Source: Pseudomonas sp. H9
Lineage (GTDB): Bacteria; Pseudomonadota; Gammaproteobacteria; Pseudomonadales; Pseudomonadaceae
Assembly (NCBI RefSeq): GCF_004353925.1
Contig: NZ_SMOK01000010.1
Span: forward strand, 166,551 to 230,550
Reading direction: 5' to 3'
DNA: 64,000 nt
The position numbers were made by a program, and so were the translations under genes. The notes below the pieces were generated by a model. The model did not search any database, was not told where the DNA came from, and worked only from the letters and a program-made list of their open reading frames with translations. Positions 8,227 through 16,876 of the stretch are shown one piece after another; the first letter of the stretch is position 1, and every line of letters starts with the position of its first letter.

Positions 8227-8983
8227 TTAATATTTCGGGACATCCGCTTTGATTTTTATGAAAGGAACATCTGGAGACAGGTACCTTTTCATAAACTCAG
8301 CAATTTTTTCTTTTTGCTTTCTTTTGCAGAAAATATTAACACCACCAGTGGTTATTGTTTCCTTTCCTTCCATGATAACGCTGTAGTCAAAATCAACAAT
8401 CTCTCTGTTGGTAACAATGGCAAGCCCGGTAATTTCTTTCCACCCATATGCATAGTGGTGATATTCAGTATGCAGTTTCCTGTAGCTTTTTGAGCATGCC
8501 ATCGAGAGTTGCGTTAAAGCCATTGCACCAGGACCTATCAGCGCACCCAACAAAAACGACGGTTCGATGGTTGCCAGAAAAATACAAACAACCGCCATTA
8601 CCCCAGCAAACCACTTCAAAAATGTCAAGGTCCACTCTGGGAAGTCCTTCCATTCGCAATGTTCCACTCCGGACTCGCTAAAGCGATAAGCACAATTTAT
8701 CCGCTGATGGGTCAGAGAAAGAACTAGAAAAAACATAACAAAATAAAATAAAATAAAATAACAGACAGGACAAAGTCCGCCAAGGCTGGTCCATTCCTTC
8801 GTATACAAAGTACATAATAAAAGCCCCACCTGCCAGCAATGTTGCCATGACCACAAACACACAGCTCATTGCAAGCGTGTTATAGTTTCTCGCCTTAATT
8901 GTCCACCCTAACAATTCTGACTCATGCGCAAATTTCCACTCGAGTTGCAGCGGAAGCTTAAGGGGGCTATTAAAAACCAACAT
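8227..8983 (-). pseudogene. Four-helix membrane immunity-like protein, frameshifted at an AAAAT repeat (possibly phase-variable)
   Basis: An ATG at 8983 with a GAGGT ribosome site begins MLVFNSPLKLPLQLEWKFAH. The frame reads two N-terminal membrane helices, then leaves frame at the (AAAAT)4 tract (8740-8759). The sequence continues in another frame as LVLSLTHQRINCAYRFSESG with two more helices to a stop at 8227. The paralogue at 9552-10307 is in one frame over the same region. By counting, 5 or 2 repeat units would rejoin the frames into a 253- or 248-residue protein; the present 4 do not. Position directly after an effector C-terminal module suggests immunity to a VasX-like pore former. It could equally be a simple pseudogene. 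Confidence 0.8.
8740..8761. repeat. Pentanucleotide (AAAAT)4 microsatellite inside the immunity-like gene
   Basis: Four tandem AAAAT units plus AA lie within the second membrane-helix region of the gene at 8227-8983. A 5-bp unit changes the reading frame whenever one copy is gained or lost. The equivalent segment of the paralogue at 9552-10307 lacks the repeat. Confidence 0.9.
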
Positions 8984-9003
8984 ATTAAACCTCAGCCACC
9001 ATT

Positions 9004-9515
9004 TTAATTTTTGACAAATAACTTCAACTGATGGGTGCTCTGGATTAAAAGCAACAACCCGTCTTTTTCTTGCATCTCCCCACTAAAAGCATTATTGGCG
9101 CGGCCGGCTTCTTTTGAATCCCAGTTCATCGCTAACCGGAACATGTAACCGCGCCCATCTGAGCGCTTTAGCACGTCGGATGGATACTTGATTTCCAACT
9201 CAAGCGTCGGACTAATAATCGAACTATCGATCCAGACTTGCCAGAGGCGGTTTTGGTCTTCTGAGCTGTAGTGGAAATCGGCTGGTCGCAAGCCACTTTC
9301 CGGTTTGCTGGGTAACTCGCCGAGCAGCTTTGGATCGACCCAGTTGCCCTTGAGAAACTGGACGTAAAATAAATATGAAGTATCTTCCAGCGCATCTTTG
9401 GAAAAAATGCGTTTCTGGACTACTGCGGGTTGTAAGGTCAGTTCCTTGCCAGCCAACGCGACCGGCACCTAGATTTGTAACCAGAAGCCCAGCCACTTTC
9501 TCACGCTCCTTTTAA
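9004..9515 (-). pseudogene. Orphan C-terminal module of VasX-like effector (second copy)
   Basis: The frame encodes a complete copy of the effector's last ~165 residues, from KWLGFW to the final LKLFVKN, at high identity with the end of the gene at 10328-13795. An amber codon replaces the glutamine of the QIQVP motif, so an uninterrupted frame runs only from a GTG at 9468 (154 residues). Homology ends at about 9515. It lies between the two immunity-like genes, the layout expected when successive toxin tails plus immunity genes are displaced by recombination. Whether the 154-residue frame is translated is unknown. Confidence 0.85.
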
Positions 9516-9551
9516 TACTGACGGACAAGGCCACTTCAATTTAAATAATCG

Positions 9552-10307
9552 TCAATTAGTACTTAGCGGAACATTAACTTTTGCCTCAATTATTGGAACG
9601 CCTTGGGAAAGATAAGGCCTTATGAATTCTGCCAATTTATACTTCTGCTTGCGCTTGCAAAAAATATTCAGATTCCAGTCTATTACTCGACCAAGCCGCT
9701 GGTCAAAATGAACATACTTTAGGTCCACAACCTCTCGATTTGTTGCAATCGCTAACTGCTTAAAATCTTTCCACTCGTATACCAAGTGATGGTACTGGGT
9801 ATGCATATCTCGATAGCTTTTTGAGCATGCCATCGAGAGATAAGTCAAGCCTATTCCACCCGGACCTATCAGCACACCAAGCAAGAATTACGGATCAATA
9901 GTAGCTAAAAAAATACAAATAATCGCCGCTATCCCAGCAAGCCATTTCAAAAATGTCAAGGTCCACTCTGGAAAGTCCTTCCATTCACAACATTCCACTC
10001 CGGACTCACTAAAGCGATAAGCACAATTTATTCGCTGATGAGTCATGCTAGCGATCACAAGAGAACACAAAATGTAAAAACCTATGCTAGATAAGTACGT
10101 CAAAAAAACATTATCCCCTGACCCAGGGGGATCGTACAAAAAATACGTCCACCCAAATATCACAATGGACATAAATAAGAACATACAGTTGGCCACTGAC
10201 GTATTATAATTGCGCGCCCTAATCGTCCACCCCAGCAGCTCAGGCTCATGTGCAAACCTCCACTTGAGCTGCAACGGCAAATCAAGGGACTTATCAGAAA
10301 GCAACAT
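9552..10307 (-). pseudogene. VasX-type immunity-like membrane protein interrupted by a stop codon
   Basis: An ATG at 10307 with GAGGG upstream begins MLLSDKSLDLPLQLKWRFAH, paralogous to 8227-8983. Two N-terminal membrane segments are followed by THQRINCAYRFSESGVECCE and a third helix. A TAA at 9888-9890 then stands where the paralogue has a serine codon (EPSFLLG), and the frame continues without shift to 9552. The gene follows the intact effector by about 20 bp, exactly where an immunity gene is expected. The truncated product would be about 139 residues. It may be a pseudogene, a read-through gene, or partly functional. Confidence 0.8.
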
Positions 10308-10327
10308 ATCAACCCTCAACCATAATT

Positions 10328-13300
10328 TTAATTTTTTACATATAATTTTAATTCATGAGTGCATTGAGTTAAAAGCAACAACCCACCTTCTTGCATCTCC
10401 CCACTAAAGGCATTATTGGCTCGATCGGCTTCACTTGATGTCCGGTTCATCTTTAGTCGGAACATATAACCGCGACCATCTGATCGGCGCAGTACGCTGG
10501 ATGGATACTTAACCTCCAACTCAAGCGTTGGGCTAAAAACCGAGCTATCAATCCAAACTTGCCACAGGCGGTGTTGATCTTGCGCGGTGTAAGTGAAATC
10601 GGCTGGGCGATTGTTGCTTCCTGGTTTATCAGGCAGCTCGCCAAGCAGCTTCGGATCGACCCAGTTGCCTTTGAGAAACTGGACGTAAAATCCATATGAA
10701 GTATCTTCCAGCGAATCTTGGGAAAAAATGCGTTTCTGGACGAGCGCCGGTTGCAAGGTCAGTTCCTTGCCAGCCAACGCGAACGGCACCTGGATTTGCA
10801 CCCAGAATCCCAGCCACTTCCCCAAACTCCTTTCACTGTCGATGGCCAACGCGTTCCCCACTACAGTGGGCCGTTGTAGGGTCTCCAGCAGAGTGTGCAT
10901 CTGCTTGACATGGCCTTCATCACCCAGCCACTCCGATATAGCCCCACGCCCCCAAGCACAGCGGTACAACCACAGGCGCAATCCCTCACGCTTGAAGCGG
11001 TTGGCGCCCATGGAGATAAACAAATAAGCAATGCCGAGGAGCGCTAAGGTGATTGTCACCAGAGGGGACATTACTAAGGAAAAACCAAACCAATAGCCGA
11101 GAGCCGTGCCAACTAGCTGGCCGCTAGCGACCGCCGCCATAGCTGCAACAGTATTTCGTTTCCATGACAACAGTGTTTTCTCTATCTCGCTGGTAGCATT
11201 CTCAACGTCTTTGTCGATCTGCCAAGCCTCAAGGCTTGCCGCAACAGCCCCCAGCGCTGCCCATGTCGCCGTACGCAAAATCAAACTTTTTGAAACTGTG
11301 GCAAGCTCGTTTGCAGCTGCAGCCTGGGCTGTTCCTTTGGAAGCGGCCTTAGCCTCCCCTAACCATTCGGAATACCCTGTTTGAACGAGGCGGTAGGTCT
11401 TGCTACCTACTTCACCCGACATCTCCCCCGCCCTCTTCCAAGCCGGTCCCACCCACAACGCCGCAACCGCATTCCCGGCATAAGCCGCATTCGCCCCCAG
11501 CGTGCGCCACTCATTAGCCGTCATCCGGCCATCGTTCTGCACCTGTTTGGCGGTGTTCCACAGGTTCCAGGCGTTCAAACCGACCAGCACCGCCGGTAAG
11601 GCACTGCCCAGGTTCTGTGCCATCCAGGCTTTGGTGCGTGTCAGGTAGGCGTGCGTACCTGACAGCTCCAGTTGCGCCTTCACTTCGGCCATCCCCAGGT
11701 CGACGAGCCAGCTGTTGATTTGGATCACGCTGACCTGCAAGCGCGTGCTGCCTACGGCTTTGGCGATGATCTGGTTGGGGCGCTCCAGGAACAGCGCTTT
11801 GAGCTGTTCCTCCAGTACTTGCAGCGAGTTACGTGCAGCGCGTTGTTTGTAGGCTTCTCCGGGGCTCAGCAGCACGCGTTGGGTGCCGGTGATTTTGTTG
11901 TTGATGGTTTTCACCTTCAGCAGCCAGGCCTGGTAATCACGGGCGTAGGTGGGGTTGATCTGCAGTTGGGTGGCGCTGGAGATTTCCGTGGAGATCAACA
12001 CTTGAGTGGCAGCAAGGGTCAAGCCTAGCTGCTGCGTCATGGCTGGTAGCAGCAGGCCACTGAGGCCGTGCCAGGCTTCGCGGGCCTGGGTGTTGGCGAC
12101 GTTGATCAGGGTGTTCATGGCCTGGCGGGCGGCGCTGCTCATGGCCTTGTAGTAGCGGCTGTTCTGCACGCTCTCGAGGTCGAGCACCGCTTTGAGTTCA
12201 TTGACCCGGGTCGCGAGGTTGGTAGCATCGCCCGCCGCGGACAGGGCCAGCGGCGTTGAGCTGCCATCGCCTTCGCGGCCTTGATCGTCAAGGGTGCCGT
12301 AGGTGCTGAAGTTGTGCGACACCGTTCTGATCAAGGTCGCTACTTCCGGGTTGAAGTTGTACAGCGCCAGGCCGAACAGCGTGCTTGGCCTCTGCGCCTG
12401 CTGGCACAGCCACTGTTGCCCGGCCTCGCCCGTGCCGAGCAGGGTGTAAAGCGCATGGGCGGTTTCCAGCAGTTCGCTGGCCTGGTAGGCGTTGCAGGTG
12501 TCGTGGTAAAGCGCTTCGGCATTGGGGGCCAGGCGGTTCAGCCAGTTCAGCAGGTCCGCTTCGCTGCGTTGGCAATGCACCTTCAGTTGCTGCGCCCGGG
12601 CGGTGGTCTGGCTCAGGTAGTGCTGCATGTCGTCGAAGTGGACGTCTTCGCGCCACACGCGTTTGGCGTTCCACTCGTCGAGGGCGGCTTGCCAGTCACC
12701 GTGAGCTGGCAGTTGCCCCCAGCGCGCCTTGAATGCGGCCTGGGCGGCGCTGACTTGCTCAGCGGCGGTCATCATCACCAGGTGTTCCTGCTCGGGCAAC
12801 ACCAAGTCTTTACCGCGCTCGACCTGATCGAAGGTCTTCAGCAAGCGGTACAGGTCGTCGGTGTAGGCCTGACGCTCAAGCGGATCTTGCAGTTCGTCCG
12901 GGATAAAGGCGTCGGTATCAAAACCGCACAATTTCTCGACCGCGAGTGCGCTTTCCAGGGTGTGTTGATGCTGGCGTTCAAACTGCTGTTGTTCCTGCAC
13001 CCGGCCCATCAGGTTCAGGCTCAGGTCATCGATCAGGGCCAGGGGGTCGTCGAGGGCGATGAACAGCGCGGTGTCTTGTTCGGGCACCCGGCCGCGCACC
13101 AGTGCTTCTTCAACGGCTGGTTTGTACGACTGGCCAGGCTCGCCTGCGACGGTCGGCAGCAGGGTGCTGGTGAACGTCGGTGCGGTGGCACCGAAAACGA
13201 TAACATCCGCCACGCTGTTGCCCAGTTCGGTGAGGTCCCCGCCGTGCGGGGCTTTGCCGCTGGCGCAAAACGCTGGCAGGTCAAGGGAGCGCATCCATTG

Positions 13301-13795
13301 GCGCTGTGCAGTCGCATTGCTGCGCATCAGCTCGCACAAGCGCCAGGTCCATTGCACTGGCGAATAGGCGATGCGCAGTTGGCTGCGCCGTGGGTACAGC
13401 AGGTAGGGGTGGGCTTCGCCCGGGTTGTGACGGATATCCTCATTCAGTTCGCGGTCAGTCCACAGATGACGCCTGAAGTATTCTCCGATGATTTCGTATT
13501 CGTGGAAGGTCTGGTCGACACTGTTCCACACATACAGCCAGCCATCGCGCAGTTGGCGCAGGGTATAGCTGCGGGTCTGCAGCTCGGGGAGCTTGCCCGA
13601 AAAGTCGGGCGGCAGTGGATTGGGCCCTTGCTTGCTGCCTTTGTTCTGCGGTGACTCGTCGAGCGCGTAGCGCACGGGGAAAATCGACACCAGCGGGTAC
13701 CGCAAGGCACATTGGCCTCGGCCCATGGGTGCGTTGGTAAATTCCTGATTGCGCCTGGCTTTATCCAGTTCGGCTTCTGTCGCGGGAAAATTCAT
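10328..13795 (-). CDS. VasX-like type VI secretion effector (toxin VasX N-terminal domain, pore-forming type)
   Basis: This 1155-residue protein carries the VasX N-terminal signature early on (CALRYPLVSIFPVRYALDE, then LRQLRDGWLYVWN), which marks effectors delivered by type VI secretion. A long helical middle is followed by several hydrophobic stretches between about 740 and 970 (ALPAVLVGLNAWNLW, ATWAALGAVAASL, MSPLVTITLALLGIAYLFI), consistent with a colicin-like membrane-inserting region. The last ~165 residues are a beta-rich module also found as orphan copies at 9004 and 8001. The ATG at 13795 is chosen because AAGGA precedes it and it shares one base with the adaptor's TGA; an ATG at 13828 is less likely. 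VasX of Vibrio cholerae depolarises target membranes; the same role here is inferred. Confidence 0.88.
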   Translation of the reverse strand: MNFPATEAELDKARRNQEFTNAPMGRGQCALRYPLVSIFPVRYALDESPQNKGSKQGPNPLPPDFSGKLPELQTRSYTLRQLRDGWLYVWNSVDQTFHEYEIIGEYFRRHLWTDRELNEDIRHNPGEAHPYLLYPRRSQLRIAYSPVQWTWRLCELMRSNATAQRQWMRSLDLPAFCASGKAPHGGDLTELGNSVADVIVFGATAPTFTSTLLPTVAGEPGQSYKPAVEEALVRGRVPEQDTALFIALDDPLALIDDLSLNLMGRVQEQQQFERQHQHTLESALAVEKLCGFDTDAFIPDELQDPLERQAYTDDLYRLLKTFDQVERGKDLVLPEQEHLVMMTAAEQVSAAQAAFKARWGQLPAHGDWQAALDEWNAKRVWREDVHFDDMQHYLSQTTARAQQLKVHCQRSEADLLNWLNRLAPNAEALYHDTCNAYQASELLETAHALYTLLGTGEAGQQWLCQQAQRPSTLFGLALYNFNPEVATLIRTVSHNFSTYGTLDDQGREGDGSSTPLALSAAGDATNLATRVNELKAVLDLESVQNSRYYKAMSSAARQAMNTLINVANTQAREAWHGLSGLLLPAMTQQLGLTLAATQVLISTEISSATQLQINPTYARDYQAWLLKVKTINNKITGTQRVLLSPGEAYKQRAARNSLQVLEEQLKALFLERPNQIIAKAVGSTRLQVSVIQINSWLVDLGMAEVKAQLELSGTHAYLTRTKAWMAQNLGSALPAVLVGLNAWNLWNTAKQVQNDGRMTANEWRTLGANAAYAGNAVAALWVGPAWKRAGEMSGEVGSKTYRLVQTGYSEWLGEAKAASKGTAQAAAANELATVSKSLILRTATWAALGAVAASLEAWQIDKDVENATSEIEKTLLSWKRNTVAAMAAVASGQLVGTALGYWFGFSLVMSPLVTITLALLGIAYLFISMGANRFKREGLRLWLYRCAWGRGAISEWLGDEGHVKQMHTLLETLQRPTVVGNALAIDSERSLGKWLGFWVQIQVPFALAGKELTLQPALVQKRIFSQDSLEDTSYGFYVQFLKGNWVDPKLLGELPDKPGSNNRPADFTYTAQDQHRLWQVWIDSSVFSPTLELEVKYPSSVLRRSDGRGYMFRLKMNRTSSEADRANNAFSGEMQEGGLLLLTQCTHELKLYVKN

Positions 13796-14661
13796 CACAC
13801 GTCCTTGTTCAATTCGAAGTGCGGGCATTGGTCGTCCATTTGCTGGATACGCATCTCTGGCGACAGTCGGCTTGCATCAGGTGTGCGCGCTAACCAGTGC
13901 TGATAAGGGCTTTGAGGCCGCTGGGTAAATCCCTCTCCCCAACGCAGACTGTACTCAACCCAGATCGCGAGGCTGCGCTCACTGGCAAGTCCCCAGGACT
14001 GCGCTTCGTCCAGACGATCATCGAACCAGCGGAACATTTGGTGTTTATCGATGCGTGCCAGGTGCTGGGGATGGCGGTGCTCTAAGCGGCGATGCAAGCG
14101 CTGCATAAAACGCCAGCGTGCTGCCTGTTCAAGCGCCTGCAGCTGTGTTTCACCCAACGTCGCATAGTCGTCCACCCATTCAGGCGCTGCAGCCGTGCGC
14201 GTGAATGTCTGCCATTCGAGGGCCTCGTCAAGCGCCCAGGCATGAGGATGCTGCGGCAGGTGCCAGGCCTGAATCGGGCCAAGCACTGCAGCCCGTTGCG
14301 CACCTTGATAACTGCCCAGCCAGTAACGCGCGACCAGTGGATCAGCAAAACGCAGCAACCCTTGGCCGCCCAACACATCAGCGGGCGCAATGAAGCGGCG
14401 CAAATGGTCGGCTACGGTGATCAATGGCGTAGTGCTGTACAGAAGGCAGGCGTCGGCGTTCTGGTAGGCCTCGTGGATGAGGCTGGATGAATCATCAATG
14501 GCTACCAATACGGGGCCGAGGTCTTTCAGCTCAGTCCAGCGGGTTGTCAGGTACAGCGGTTCGATCTCAGGTGGCGCTGGCAGTGCGTATAGATTGGCTA
14601 ATGCGTCGGGACGCAAGGCACCATCGATCAACAGGTAATTGGCGTGCAAGGCGCTATTCAT
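13795..14661 (-). CDS. DUF4123 type VI effector adaptor (Tap/TEC-like chaperone)
   Basis: This 288-residue DUF4123 protein (YLLIDGALRPDALANLY ... PVLVAIDDSS ... RFADPLVARYWLGSY) belongs to the family that loads a cargo effector onto its cognate VgrG tip. It sits between vgrG and the VasX-like gene. Its ATG overlaps the vgrG stop (ATGAATAG) and its TGA overlaps the effector start, so the three genes are translationally coupled. AGGAA precedes the chosen ATG; an upstream start at 14709 would lie deep inside vgrG. The partner assignment is from position and family knowledge. Confidence 0.9.
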   Translation of the reverse strand: MNSALHANYLLIDGALRPDALANLYALPAPPEIEPLYLTTRWTELKDLGPVLVAIDDSSSLIHEAYQNADACLLYSTTPLITVADHLRRFIAPADVLGGQGLLRFADPLVARYWLGSYQGAQRAAVLGPIQAWHLPQHPHAWALDEALEWQTFTRTAAAPEWVDDYATLGETQLQALEQAARWRFMQRLHRRLEHRHPQHLARIDKHQMFRWFDDRLDEAQSWGLASERSLAIWVEYSLRWGEGFTQRPQSPYQHWLARTPDASRLSPEMRIQQMDDQCPHFELNKDV

Positions 14662-16675
14662 CGGGCGATTCCTGCGCAGCCTGATCACAGAAGTCACAGA
14701 TTGGCTCAACCCGCATCACTGCCTTGCGCTGCTGCAGAAGCTCCGGTGCTGGTGGCGTCGATAACTCCGCGAGCCTGCCGGGCAACTCCGGCGCCGCTGC
14801 GACTCCCGCAACGGGCGCGCCCCCGAGTTGAATCTCGGTGCTGCTGAAGATGCCGCCAGGGCCGATGACAATGTGCTGACCGCTGGCGCTCAGGCTGATG
14901 CTGGCCCCGGCGTCAACCACCACGTCACGGTTGGCTTTGATGTGCAGTTGCTGACCGGCGTCCACCACCAGTGTTTGCCCGATCCGGGTGTGGCTGCTGT
15001 TGGCGACCTGCAGGTAGTCGTTGGCCTTGAGTTCGACCTTGCGGTCAGCCGTCACCGTGCGTTGCTCTTCGGCTTCAAGCACCGCAATGCTGTTGCCCTT
15101 GATCGTTTCCCGACGCTCGTTACCCACCTGCAGGCGGCTGTCGTGTTCGATGTTTTGTTCCAGATCGCGCTGGGCGCGCAGGTAGATCAGTTCCTGGCCG
15201 CTACGGTCTTCAAGCGACAGTTCGTTGTAGCCGCTACTGTCGGGCGTACTGCGGCTGCGCAGTACGGTCTTGGTTTTGTTGGCGGGCAGCGGATAAGGCG
15301 GCGCTGTGCGGATGTTCGACACGCAACCAGTAATCAGCGGCTGGTCGGGGTTGCCTTCCAGAAACGTCACCAGCACTTCCATACCGATGCGCGGCACGGT
15401 GACTGCCCCGAAACCCGCACCCGCCCAGCTGGACGCGACCCGTAGCCAGCAACTGCTGTTGTCGCTGTTCAGCTCGGCACGGTCCCAGTGGAATTCGACT
15501 TTGACCCGACCGTGCTCATCGCAATAGATTTCTTCGCCCTCGGGCCCGGTGACGCGGGCGGTCTGGCTGACCAACAGTGCCTCACGGCTGACCAGCGGCG
15601 GCCGGTAGAACACGTCCCAGGGAATGGCGCTGAAACTGTTGCGGTAGCCTTGGTTGAAGCCGTCTGCGGCTTGAGTTGTGCTGCTGGCCGCTTCCTCAAA
15701 CACCTGTGGCTGCTTGCCTTCGTGGCTCACGCTGAGCAGCAGCCACAGGTCGTTGCAGGCGTTGCGCGGGTGTTCGGTGAGGCCGAAGAAGTGACCACTG
15801 CGCAGCGCGGGTTGATCGCTTTCACCTTCGGCCAGTTGGTAGTCGAGACGGTGGCGTTCCAGCGCCTGGCGAGCCAGCTGTTTGCTGCGCTCTTCGCTGT
15901 CGAAGGGCATTGGGTAGCGGTAGTCTTCAAGGGCGGGGGTGAAGTCGACGCGCTGACGGCTTTCGAGCAAGCGGCTCGGGCGTTTGAGGTCATAGTCGCG
16001 GTGGGTGACGCGGCTGGTACGGGTGCTGAAGCGCTGGCTGAACTGGCTGACCACCGGATGGTCGGCGACCATGCCGCTGCCTTGCCGATAGGGCGTTGCC
16101 GCCAGTTTGGGGAAGAAGGTTTGATGGTCGCTGAACACCAGGTGGTGGCCATCGGCGCTGTGCTGGTGGTGCCAGGCAATGCCTTCTTCACTGCACAAGC
16201 GCTGGATGAAACTAAAGTCGGAGGCATCACCGTATTGCGTGCAGTAGTCGCGTTCCGGGCTGGGGCTGGCATGGAAGGTAAAGGCGTCGGCCTGAATGCC
16301 ATGTTCCTGCAGCACCTGGGTAATGATCTGCGGCACCGTCATGTGCTGGAAAATTCGCTGGTTGTGGCTGAACTGCAGGTAATGCAGGGCCGGGACCAGG
16401 GTGATTTGATAGCGGGTCAGGCGCCTGCCGGGCTCACCGACCTGGGCGTTTTCGATCCGCCCGTGGAGGCCTTCGCCGTTGTGGCCGAATTGCAGGAAGG
16501 CGGGTTGACCGAGCAGGCTTTCGATAGCAAAGTCGGGGTATTCGCTGACCAGCTCCACTTGAATCGCGTACAGGGAACTGATGGTTTCCGTGCCGTGGAA
16601 GGCAAGGACTTTGAAGTCGTTGCGCACGGCGGGGATTGTTAACGTAAAACGCGCGCAGTTGGCCGAGGTCGACAT
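14654..16675 (-). CDS. vgrG: Type VI secretion tip protein VgrG (TssI)
   Basis: This 673-residue spike protein caps the Hcp tube of the type VI machine. The phage gp27-like part spans the first ~370 residues (FHGTETISSLYAIQVELVSE, LQEHGIQADAFTF). The gp5-like OB domain follows (RVKVEFHWDRA, SSCWLRVASSWAGAGFGAV, IPRIGMEVLVTFLEGNPDQP), then gp5 needle repeats and a short C-terminal extension ending in CDFCDQ. The extension lacks an enzymatic domain, so toxicity should come from the VasX-like cargo. No core type VI genes occur in the window: this is an orphan vgrG island served by a machine elsewhere. Confidence 0.96.
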   Translation of the reverse strand: MSTSANCARFTLTIPAVRNDFKVLAFHGTETISSLYAIQVELVSEYPDFAIESLLGQPAFLQFGHNGEGLHGRIENAQVGEPGRRLTRYQITLVPALHYLQFSHNQRIFQHMTVPQIITQVLQEHGIQADAFTFHASPSPERDYCTQYGDASDFSFIQRLCSEEGIAWHHQHSADGHHLVFSDHQTFFPKLAATPYRQGSGMVADHPVVSQFSQRFSTRTSRVTHRDYDLKRPSRLLESRQRVDFTPALEDYRYPMPFDSEERSKQLARQALERHRLDYQLAEGESDQPALRSGHFFGLTEHPRNACNDLWLLLSVSHEGKQPQVFEEAASSTTQAADGFNQGYRNSFSAIPWDVFYRPPLVSREALLVSQTARVTGPEGEEIYCDEHGRVKVEFHWDRAELNSDNSSCWLRVASSWAGAGFGAVTVPRIGMEVLVTFLEGNPDQPLITGCVSNIRTAPPYPLPANKTKTVLRSRSTPDSSGYNELSLEDRSGQELIYLRAQRDLEQNIEHDSRLQVGNERRETIKGNSIAVLEAEEQRTVTADRKVELKANDYLQVANSSHTRIGQTLVVDAGQQLHIKANRDVVVDAGASISLSASGQHIVIGPGGIFSSTEIQLGGAPVAGVAAAPELPGRLAELSTPPAPELLQQRKAVMRVEPICDFCDQAAQESPDE

Positions 16676-16800
16676 AGGCTTGTTTTTCCTTAAACGGGTA
16701 GAAAATCAACCCCGGAAAAGCTACCTAGGTTTACTTAGGAAATATGTCAGACGCTTCCGAAAGTGCGCCCGCATTTGCCAATTTGTGGGATAGGGCTTGC

Positions 16801-16872
16801 TGTAGGAGCGGGCTTGCCCCGCGATAGCGATCTGTCAGTCACACCGTTCGCGGGGCAAGCCCGCTCCTACAG
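16801..16872. repeat. REP palindrome
   Basis: An inverted pair TGTAGGAGCGGGCTTGCCCC / GGGGCAAGCCCGCTCCTACA with a ~25-nt loop lies between vgrG and fecR. It is the right-hand border of the type VI island. Confidence 0.9.
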
Positions 16873-16876
16873 TGAT

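Noticed and set aside
8001..8243. Possible small gene encoding the third toxin-tail fragment (about 100 codons)
   Set aside because: Chimeric frame formed by toxin fragment plus REP sequence; treated as a remnant.
12281..13654. 457-codon plus-strand open frame within the VasX-like gene
   Set aside because: Shadow frame; the minus strand has a full VasX signature and coupled start.
16676..16800. Sigma-54 promoter for the vgrG operon
   Set aside because: No convincing TGGCAC-N5-TTGC match in either orientation.
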